Shown here: positions 1-5,204 of the stretch, in pieces
How the letters are laid out: every line of letters starts with the position of its first letter
How positions within the stretch are numbered: the stretch's first letter is position 1
Program-made: the position numbers and the translations under genes
The notes under the pieces: generated by a model
Told to the model about the DNA's origin: nothing
Seen by the model: the letters and a program-made list of their open reading frames with translations, nothing else
Database searches by the model: none
Source: Rhodospirillaceae bacterium
GTDB taxonomy: Bacteria > Pseudomonadota > Alphaproteobacteria > Rhodospirillales > Magnetovibrionaceae
DNA: 5,813 bases
Assembly: GCA_002401565.1 (NCBI GenBank)
Contig: NVTL01000010.1
Span: 2,204-8,016, forward strand
Direction of reading: 5' to 3'

Positions 1-822
1 GGCTGGTCGGATTACTCAAAAGCAGTTGAGGATGGCGGCCACCACGATTACGAACACATGTATGCCATGTCCATTGATTTGGACAAATGCACGGGCTGTA
101 ATGCTTGTTCCACCGCGTGTTATGCGGAAAACAATCTGGCTTGGGTTGGCGAAGAAAAGTTTGGCGCACGCCAAGCTATGAACTGGATACGCGTTGAACG
201 TTATTTCGACGAGCCTGATGTGGGCGAAGTATCAAGTGATAGCCTTGATCGTGGAGCGTCTTTCTTGCCCATGATGTGCCAACATTGCAATGGTGCACCA
301 TGCGAACCGGTTTGTCCGGTGGCGGCGACCTATCATACGGTTGATGGTCTGAACGCTCAGATTTATAACCGGTGCATCGGGTCTCGCTATTGCGCGAATA
401 ACTGTCCCATTCGTGTGCGGAACTTTAACTTTTATGACAACGCAAAAACGGCGTGGCCAGCGCCAATGGATCAGGGTCTGAACCCGGACATTACCGTGCG
501 AACCAAAGGCGTCATGGAAAAATGCACCTTCTGCATTCAACGCATTCGCGGGGCCAACGATAAGGCCAAACGCGAAGGCCGTGAGCTCAAAGACGGCGAT
601 ATCCAAACGGCATGTCAACAAACCTGCCCAACGTCCGCCATCGTGTTTGGTGATTTGTTAGACGAAACCAGCAAAATTTCAAAAGCTTGGAAACGTCATC
701 AGGTTCAACTGGGCAAATATAAACAAGATAAAGAAAATCCTGAAATGCGAGGCTACCGCGTGTACGAGGAACTCAATATCGATACCAAAGTTCTCTATCT
801 AGAACGCGTGAGGGAGGTCTAA
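1..822 (+). CDS. actB: ActB, iron-sulfur subunit of Alternative Complex III (C-terminal part; 5' end outside window)
   Basis: This is the ferredoxin-like C-terminal domain of ActB, which carries electrons from the quinol site in ActC to haem c. The frame is open from base 1, so the ATG codons at 58 and 67 are internal; the residues before them (a GHHDYE-like stretch) already match the ActB linker. Four cysteine groups are visible, numbered from Met at base 58: C11/C14/C17/C21, C74/C77/C82/C86, C106/C112/C116 and C156/C159/C186/C190. The third group has Ser109 where a [4Fe-4S] motif would have its second Cys. This fits the single [3Fe-4S] cluster known in ActB, next to three [4Fe-4S] clusters. 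The upstream part should be the molybdopterin-oxidoreductase-like domain, which lacks cofactor in studied ACIII; it cannot be seen here. The stop lies 2 bases before actC. An NrfC/PsrB-type subunit is the alternative, but the actCDEF order decides for ActB. Confidence 0.93.
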   Translation, partial: GWSDYSKAVEDGGHHDYEHMYAMSIDLDKCTGCNACSTACYAENNLAWVGEEKFGARQAMNWIRVERYFDEPDVGEVSSDSLDRGASFLPMMCQHCNGAPCEPVCPVAATYHTVDGLNAQIYNRCIGSRYCANNCPIRVRNFNFYDNAKTAWPAPMDQGLNPDITVRTKGVMEKCTFCIQRIRGANDKAKREGRELKDGDIQTACQQTCPTSAIVFGDLLDETSKISKAWKRHQVQLGKYKQDKENPEMRGYRVYEELNIDTKVLYLERVREV

Positions 823-824
823 TC

Positions 825-2270
825 ATGAACAGTGCAGCAGCAAAACATCTAACAGATGAACAGACCAAAGACATCGATGAAAACATCGAATGGGCCAAGA
901 TCAACAAAGACGTTCTAAGGTCTATGGAAAATCCGCGCCGGGGCTATTGGGTGGCGATGTTCATCTCTGTCTGCCTGTTCGGCGTGATGATCTTTGCCGA
1001 AGTTTGGCAATATAACTACGGTATGGGCGACGCTCTGCTGAACACCTCGCACATGTGGGATTTGTATATCTCAACATTCGTATTCTGGATTGGCATGAGC
1101 CACTCTGGCACTCTATTGTCTGCGATTTTGCACCTGACCCACGCCGATTGGCGCAAACCGATTTATCGTTTTGCCGAAGCCATGACCACGTTTTCGTTAA
1201 TGACCGCGGGCATCTTCCCGGTCATTCACTTAGGCCGCGTGTGGAACTTTTATTGGGTTATGCCCTATATGTCCGATCGGGGCATTTGGCCGAACTTCCG
1301 TTCCCCTTTGATCTGGGACGCGTTCGCGATTACCGCATACCTGACCAGTTCAGTGTTGTTTTTGTACGTCGGCATGATCCCTGATCTTGCCATTTGTCGC
1401 GACAATACAACCGGCTGGCGCAAAAAATTATACACCTTCTTGTCCCTTGGCTGGCGTGGCGATGATGCCCAATGGCGTCACTTCCGCTTTACCTATTTGG
1501 TCATTGCGTGTTTCTTGATTCCGTTGGCTGTATCCGTTCACTCGATCGTGGCGATGGACTTTGCCATGGCGATTATGCCCGGCTGGCACGTCACCACCTT
1601 CCCGCCTTACTTTGTGGCTGGTGCTTTGTATTCCGGTTGTTCGGCGATTATCACGTTGTTCATCTTGCTTCGTTATTTCTTTAAGTTTGAAGAATACATG
1701 ACCATGCCAATTTTGGACAAAGTCTGTAAATTGACGTTCGTCATCGCAATGGTCTGGACCTATTTGAACCTGATCGAATTTGCTTCGGTTTGGTACGGCC
1801 ATGATATTCCGTCCAAGGAAGTTCTGATCGCCAAAGCAACGGGACCTTATTCACCGTTCTTCTGGGGCATGATGGTTTTAGGTTCAGTCTTGCCGTTTGC
1901 ACTGCTCAGCAAGTTTGTGCGCCGCAACATGTATGTGATGTTCTTTGTATCGATTTTCTTGAACGTCGGCATGTGGTTGGAACGTTGGATGATTGTTACG
2001 CCAACGCTCTCTTTGGGCTATCACCCTCAGGCTTTCAACGTGATGTGGCCGGGCTGGGTTGAATGGGCCATGGTTGGCGGCAGCTTCGGCTGGTTCGGCA
2101 TGTTGTTCTTGATGTTCGTCAAGATCTTCCCGTGTGTATCCATGTATGAAGTCAAGGAAATGGTCTATCACCGCAAGCGTACGACGTATGCCGATGTGGA
2201 TGAAATGATGGAACTGCATTCCGGCGTACCGGGTCCAGAGCCTAAACCTCAAGAAAATGGAGGATCGTAA
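825..2270 (+). CDS. actC: ActC, NrfD/PsrC-type quinol-binding membrane subunit of Alternative Complex III
   Basis: 481 residues. ActC is the integral membrane subunit that oxidises quinol and passes electrons to the adjoining ActB cluster. About ten hydrophobic helices are visible (roughly 43-61, 79-103, 117-138, 164-187, 222-247, 262-285, 301-322, 345-363, 368-390, 410-435), with a polar N-terminus of 40 residues and a charged, Pro-rich tail. Family-typical stretches include FWIGMSHSGTLLSAI (87-101), IHLGRVWNFYW (134-144), VSVHSIVAMDF (236-246) and a late LERW (385-388). His135, Asp165, His239 and Asp245 are candidates for the quinol pocket by family analogy; this assignment is inferred. The start at 825 has a strong AGGGAGGT at 811-818 and lies 2 bases after the actB stop. 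The coding end overlaps the ribosome binding site of actD, so co-translation is likely. PsrC or QrcD would be the alternatives, but the following actD, actE and actF exclude them. Confidence 0.95.
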   Translation: MNSAAAKHLTDEQTKDIDENIEWAKINKDVLRSMENPRRGYWVAMFISVCLFGVMIFAEVWQYNYGMGDALLNTSHMWDLYISTFVFWIGMSHSGTLLSAILHLTHADWRKPIYRFAEAMTTFSLMTAGIFPVIHLGRVWNFYWVMPYMSDRGIWPNFRSPLIWDAFAITAYLTSSVLFLYVGMIPDLAICRDNTTGWRKKLYTFLSLGWRGDDAQWRHFRFTYLVIACFLIPLAVSVHSIVAMDFAMAIMPGWHVTTFPPYFVAGALYSGCSAIITLFILLRYFFKFEEYMTMPILDKVCKLTFVIAMVWTYLNLIEFASVWYGHDIPSKEVLIAKATGPYSPFFWGMMVLGSVLPFALLSKFVRRNMYVMFFVSIFLNVGMWLERWMIVTPTLSLGYHPQAFNVMWPGWVEWAMVGGSFGWFGMLFLMFVKIFPCVSMYEVKEMVYHRKRTTYADVDEMMELHSGVPGPEPKPQENGGS

Positions 2271-2274
2271 TATG
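2264..2274 (+). promoter_or_regulatory. actD start region that decides between two ATGs
   Basis: Two in-frame ATGs are present, at 2257 and 2272. GGAGG at 2259-2263 lies inside actC and is 8 bases before the ATG at 2272, which is ideal spacing. The ATG at 2257 would overlap this ribosome binding site and has only AAGAAA-like sequence before it. The actC stop (2268-2270) sits between the site and the start. The start at 2272 is therefore preferred, giving 184 rather than 189 residues. Confidence 0.8.
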
Positions 2275-2826
2275 TCTGGTCCTGCGAAAAGAAAAGCACC
2301 CAAAACCAAACGGTTGCTCGGATTGTTTGGTGACTTTGACCAAGCGTTTGACGTCATCGCCGACATCCGTCACTACAAAGTGCCGGGCGTGACGGTTGAT
2401 GATGTAACGTTGAAATCACCCATCGAACACCCCGAAATCGAAGATGTTCTGGGCGAACGTCCGTGCAACATTCCCAAATGGGCGTTTTGGGGTGGATTGT
2501 TTGGTTTTTGCTTTACCTTCATCATGCTGGCCAGTGCTCAGGCGAACTTCTTGGCTCAGCCGCAAGGTGGTAAAGCGGTGATTACGGTCCCGTCGAACAT
2601 TGTGTTGGCTTATGAAATGCTGATCTTGTTTGGCGTGCTGTCCACGTTAACCGGCTTTATCTTGGGCGCTAAATTGATGCGCAAAAGCGAAGGCCTGTAT
2701 GACAAAGCCATTTCACTGGATCAAATCGGCATCGTTATTGAAGTTGCCGATACTGAATTTCAGCCTCTAAAAGACATCTTCAAAAAACACAACGTCATCG
2801 AAATCCATGAGGAGTCCTTAACATGA
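2272..2826 (+). CDS. actD: ActD, DUF3341-family membrane subunit of Alternative Complex III
   Basis: 184 residues from the preferred start at 2272. ActD is a small structural subunit of ACIII with no cofactor of its own. Its layout is typical of DUF3341: a soluble N-terminal part beginning with a short basic tail and LLGLFGDFDQAFDVIADIR (15-33), a transmembrane hairpin (about 67-89 and 110-132, joined by a loop with AQPQGGKA), and a soluble C-terminal part ending in a predicted alpha/beta segment (IGIVIEVAD, then a helix). The N-terminal phrase 'LLGLFGDFDQAFDVI' resembles the FxxxxxAxxAI pattern of the family, which reads like an ACT/ferredoxin-type fold. The stop overlaps the actE start by 4 bases (ATGA at 2823-2826), so translation of the two is probably coupled. 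Recognition rests on family resemblance plus the position between actC and actE. Confidence 0.92.
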   Translation: MSGPAKRKAPKTKRLLGLFGDFDQAFDVIADIRHYKVPGVTVDDVTLKSPIEHPEIEDVLGERPCNIPKWAFWGGLFGFCFTFIMLASAQANFLAQPQGGKAVITVPSNIVLAYEMLILFGVLSTLTGFILGAKLMRKSEGLYDKAISLDQIGIVIEVADTEFQPLKDIFKKHNVIEIHEESLT

Positions 2827-3410
2827 AAAACATAAAGACCTCCATGCTTCGCCTTGCCGTTGGTTCGGTCCTTGCGTTGGGCATCGTATCGATGAGTGCG
2901 GATCAGGCTTCGGCCTTTCCATGGTCAACCGACATGATGAACCAACCATCCTTCAAACCCCAAGAACAACCCAAAGCGTTTCCAAAGCGGTCTGTTCCGG
3001 TGGGCGGCATTCCGTCTGCTCAATGGGAAGACCGGGACGCGACGGAAGACCTTAAAAACCCACACCCTGCTGATGCAGGCTCGTTAAAAACCGGAAAAAT
3101 GCTGTTCAAGATTTATTGCGCAGCGTGTCACGGCTTAACGGGACGTGCGGAAAGTGAAGTTGCCAAACGCGGTATGCCCGCAAACGACTTAACGGATGAT
3201 GCCGTACAAGTTGATCTGACCGAAGGGTGGATCTTTGGCACCATCACGTTTGGTTCCGCCATCATGCCTCCGTATGGACGTGCTGGCGATCAGGACGGCG
3301 AAGCACGTGGATCAAATGATCTCAACGTTGAAGAACGTTGGCACGTCGTCAATTACATTAAACACCAGCTTAAAGCCGATGCAATTGCAGCCGGCCCGCT
3401 GCCGGAATAG
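2823..3410 (+). CDS. actE: ActE, exported monohaem cytochrome c subunit of Alternative Complex III
   Basis: 195 residues. ActE is a periplasm-facing cytochrome c that takes electrons from the complex towards the oxidase. A signal peptide is clear: a basic start (MKNIK), a hydrophobic core (about 8-24) and an ASA|F cleavage site after residue 31. The mature part opens with a family-typical DMMNQPSFKPQE stretch. The haem motif is CAACH at 99-103, and Met148 in AIMPPYG is the likely sixth ligand. The C-terminal helix with ERWHVVNYIK (171-180) is the standard end of a class I cytochrome c. No lipobox cysteine is present, unlike the lipoprotein ActE of well-studied Bacteroidota and Rhodothermus complexes as I recall them. 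GAGGAG at 2809-2814 lies 8 bases before the ATG, which overlaps the actD stop. A generic cytochrome c would be the alternative, but the context makes ActE nearly certain. Confidence 0.94.
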   Translation: MKNIKTSMLRLAVGSVLALGIVSMSADQASAFPWSTDMMNQPSFKPQEQPKAFPKRSVPVGGIPSAQWEDRDATEDLKNPHPADAGSLKTGKMLFKIYCAACHGLTGRAESEVAKRGMPANDLTDDAVQVDLTEGWIFGTITFGSAIMPPYGRAGDQDGEARGSNDLNVEERWHVVNYIKHQLKADAIAAGPLPE

Positions 3411-3421
3411 GGGGACAGACC

Positions 3422-4474
3422 ATGGATGATTTTGGTAGCTGGTCCATTCTGACCACAAACTTTCTGATTATTCTTTATATCGCCATGAGTGGGGCTATGT
3501 TCCCGGCGATTTTGCACCTGTGCGGAGCTCATCGTTGGCGCGCACAAATTGGCTTTATTTCGGGAACCTGTACGGCCTTGTTCCCGGTGGCTGGCATCTT
3601 GTTGGCGATCTTGTTGATCAACGGGGAAATGACGTTCCCGTGGCTTAAAGAAGCCAGAGCCATGGCGCACAGTGGCGAAGGCGCTCACCTCAGCGGCTGG
3701 TATAACTACACCTTCTTGGTCGCTCGTGAAGTCATTGGCTTTTTGGTTGTGGCAACGCTCAGCATTTGTCTGGTTCGTCGCCAATACATGGCCGAAGCCG
3801 ATCCGGATAAATTCCCAATTTCACGCTTTAACGCCTTGGTTATCTTGATGCCGTTTGCCTATATTCTTTATGGCACCATGGTTGCGTGGGACTTTGAAAT
3901 GACCCTGCAACCCGGCTGGCATTCCGCTTCTTATGGCGCGTACCAGTTCCAAAGTGCGTTCCACGGATTCTTGGGCTTCTTCATTGTCTTGTTATATGTC
4001 TTGGATCGTTCCGGTCGTTTGACACGCCATTTTGACCCGCAAGTCTTTAACCATATGGCGCAGTTCCTGTTGGCCATGAGCCTGATGTGGGTTTACCTGT
4101 ATTACACCCAATATTTGGTTATGTGGTATGGGCGCTTGCCAACCGATATGGAACGTTACACGCGCATGATGGACGAAGGTTACATGTTCATTGGCATCGT
4201 CTTCTTGGTCCTGAAATTCGTTATTCCATTCGTACTGTTCTTGTTCAAAAGCAACCGTCACAACCCAGCCATCATTATGCTGGTCGGCTTTGGTGTAATC
4301 TTGGGCACATGGCTTGAACGTTTTGTATGGATTTCCGGCTCTGTCGCCAGTGAGTTTTACCACATTCCCCTCAGCAACACCTTCGACATCGCGATCACCG
4401 TGTTGGCGATGGGTCTCAGCTGGTTGGCGATTGGTTGGGCTCTGATGAACTGGTGGTTGGTCCGCCACGACTAG
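3422..4474 (+). CDS. actF: ActF, second NrfD-like membrane subunit of Alternative Complex III
   Basis: 350 residues, highly hydrophobic, with about nine or ten membrane helices (roughly 12-35, 43-66, 97-118, 136-157, 177-196, 210-232, 254-276, 281-302, 322-345). ActF is a paralogue of ActC that carries no cofactor; published models give it a possible part in proton transfer. The signature WVYLYYTQYLVMWYGRLP (223-240) matches the ActF pattern in which aromatic residues precede an SQY/TQY and a WYG with a following Pro. A later GTWLERFVWIS (295-305) echoes the LERW region of ActC, as expected of the shared ancestry. It seems shorter than Bacteroidota ActF proteins as I remember them, with almost no N-terminal extension. 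AGGGGGA at 3409-3415 overlaps the actE stop and is 6 bases from the ATG. It is the last gene of the operon, followed by a terminator. Confidence 0.94.
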   Translation: MDDFGSWSILTTNFLIILYIAMSGAMFPAILHLCGAHRWRAQIGFISGTCTALFPVAGILLAILLINGEMTFPWLKEARAMAHSGEGAHLSGWYNYTFLVAREVIGFLVVATLSICLVRRQYMAEADPDKFPISRFNALVILMPFAYILYGTMVAWDFEMTLQPGWHSASYGAYQFQSAFHGFLGFFIVLLYVLDRSGRLTRHFDPQVFNHMAQFLLAMSLMWVYLYYTQYLVMWYGRLPTDMERYTRMMDEGYMFIGIVFLVLKFVIPFVLFLFKSNRHNPAIIMLVGFGVILGTWLERFVWISGSVASEFYHIPLSNTFDIAITVLAMGLSWLAIGWALMNWWLVRHD

Positions 4475-4494
4475 GGCAACCACAAACAAACAAA

Positions 4495-4505
4495 CCCCGA
4501 AGGGG
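4495..4505 (+). other. Small GC hairpin between actF and its terminator
   Basis: CCCC (4495-4498) and GGGG (4502-4505) flank GAA, giving a 4-bp stem with a 3-base loop. It sits 20 bases after the actF stop and just before the main terminator stem. No T run follows, so it is not a terminator by itself. It may protect the mRNA 3' end, or it may mean nothing. Confidence 0.35.
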
Positions 4506-4511
4506 ATGATT

Positions 4512-4546
4512 AAAGAGGAGAAGCTTTCGAGCTTCTCCTCTTTTTT
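4512..4546 (+). terminator. Strong rho-independent terminator of the act operon
   Basis: A perfect 14-bp stem pairs 4512-4525 with 4530-4543 around a TTCG loop (4526-4529). A run of six T follows directly (4541-4546; the first three also pair in the stem). The stem is GC-rich at its core (GAGGAGAAGC/GCTTCTCCTC). It begins 38 bases after the actF stop, so the act operon ends here. On the - strand the stem is followed by only three T and then AAT, so it could act weakly on transcripts arriving from trmL. Confidence 0.95.
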
Positions 4547-4552
4547 GTTTGG

Positions 4553-4577
4553 TTAAGTAAGAGCGCGCTTTCGCGCT
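4553..4577. repeat. Degenerate, shortened third copy of the intergenic repeat
   Basis: TTAAGTAAGA at 4553-4562 is identical to the lead-in of the second full copy (4654-4663). It is followed by a GC palindrome like that of the full copies: AGCGCG (4562-4567) pairs with CGCGCT (4572-4577) around CTTT. The rest of the unit (the GGCC and AGGGC hairpins) is absent. It starts 27 bases before the first full copy (comparing the TAAGA of each). Confidence 0.65.
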
Positions 4578-4584
4578 TTGTTAA

Positions 4585-4646
4585 TAAGAACGCGCTTCGC
4601 GCGGCGGCCAGTCGGCCTTGCCTCAGGGCTTTGCCCTTCGGTTTCA
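4585..4646. repeat. 62-base intergenic hairpin repeat, copy 1
   Basis: This copy is identical to 4659-4720. The similarity extends about seven bases further left (TTGTTAA) with one single-base gap. Three small hairpins follow each other: CGCGC/GCGCG (4591-4595 with 4599-4603, loop TTC), GGCC/GGCC (4606-4609 with 4614-4617, loop AGTC) and AGGGC/GCCCT (4625-4629 with 4633-4637, loop TTT). The element lies between the 3' ends of two convergent operons and shows no coding signal of its own. It resembles REP/BIME-type palindromic elements in form; its family is not known to me. Confidence 0.9.
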
Positions 4647-4658
4647 TCTATTGTTAAG

Positions 4659-4720
4659 TAAGAACGCGCTTCGCGCGGCGGCCAGTCGGCCTTGCCTCAG
4701 GGCTTTGCCCTTCGGTTTCA
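4659..4720. repeat. 62-base intergenic hairpin repeat, copy 2
   Basis: This perfect second copy is offset 74 bases from the first and has the same three hairpins. It is preceded by TTGTTAAG and ends 19 bases beyond the trmL stop codon. On the - strand it is thus the first structure met by transcripts leaving trmL, and it may form the 3' end or slow decay of that mRNA. No T-rich tract follows on the - strand, so it is not a classical terminator. Confidence 0.9.
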
Positions 4721-4739
4721 CTGGACTTGTATGTTGGAC

Positions 4740-5204
4740 TTAGGTTTTGGGGAAGCTGTTGGTTTGGCGCAGCGCTTCGCCCAGGACCATGGATGCGGCG
4801 ACCGCTACGTTTAGGGATCGGGCGTTTGGGGACATGGGAACGATGATGCGGGCGTCTACGGTGTTGTGTACGGATTCGGGAACGCCTGAGCCTTCGTTGC
4901 CCAGCAGCAGCACATCGTTTTCCCTAAATTCAAAATCGGTGTATGGCACCGCCCCTTTTGTGGTCAACAGAACCAACCGCCGCCCTTCTTGATTTTGGCG
5001 GAGGTCTTGAAACGCTTCCCAATCATTCAAGCGTTCGACTTTTGCCAAATCCAGATAGTCCATCCCGGCCCGCTTTAAATGCTTGTCGGAAAACACAAAG
5101 CCACAGGGCTCGATTATATCCACGTCCACCGTTAAGCAGGCCGCTGTGCGCAACAGTGTTCCGGTGTTTTGGGGAATTTCGGGCTGGTATAGGGCGAGCC
5201 TCAT
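4740..5204 (-). CDS. trmL: TrmL, tRNA (cytidine/uridine-34-2'-O)-methyltransferase
   Basis: 154 residues, close to the ~157 of E. coli TrmL. The enzyme uses S-adenosylmethionine to methylate the 2'-OH of the wobble nucleotide in certain leucine tRNAs, in the cytoplasm. It is a minimal SPOUT (trefoil-knot) protein without an added RNA-binding domain. Motif 1 is PEIPQNTGTLLRTA (8-21), with the conserved Asn13 and Arg19. Motif 2 is LLGNEGSGVP (100-109). Motif 3 is IVPMSPNARSLNVAVAAS (121-138), which forms the knot and cofactor pocket. The HLKRAGMDYLDL stretch (42-53) is also typical of the family. The start overlaps the aldolase stop by 4 bases (ATGA), and no good Shine-Dalgarno site lies before it, so translation is probably coupled to the aldolase gene. 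Confidence 0.95.
   Translation of the reverse strand: MRLALYQPEIPQNTGTLLRTAACLTVDVDIIEPCGFVFSDKHLKRAGMDYLDLAKVERLNDWEAFQDLRQNQEGRRLVLLTTKGAVPYTDFEFRENDVLLLGNEGSGVPESVHNTVDARIIVPMSPNARSLNVAVAASMVLGEALRQTNSFPKT

Noticed and set aside
232..621. 129-residue open frame on the - strand inside actB
   Set aside because: It is antisense to strongly conserved cysteine motifs of actB, and its translation resembles no family I know. Similar antisense frames inside actC, actE and actF (1428-1802, 1884-2366, 3353-3784, 3992-4489) fail for the same reason.
58..822. A complete 254-residue ferredoxin-type protein starting at the ATG at 58
   Set aside because: The frame is open back to base 1, the upstream residues match the ActB linker, and no Shine-Dalgarno site precedes the ATG. 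It is an internal Met of a larger fused ActB.
2257..2271. Upstream ATG at 2257 as the actD start
   Set aside because: It overlaps the GGAGG that is ideally placed for the ATG at 2272, and it has no good ribosome binding site of its own.
1..4474. Qrc, Psr/Phs or Nrf-type complex instead of ACIII
   Set aside because: Those share an iron-sulfur plus NrfD pair but lack the DUF3341 protein, the monohaem ActE and the second NrfD-like ActF that follow here in canonical order.
4553..4720. CRISPR array
   Set aside because: There are only two full copies, with a 12-base gap between them that is too short for a spacer, and the repeat has three internal hairpins; no cas gene is nearby.
4585..4720. Insertion sequence remnant or attachment site
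   Set aside because: No transposase fragment, no terminal inverted repeats and no target duplication are visible; the element is better described as a palindromic intergenic repeat.
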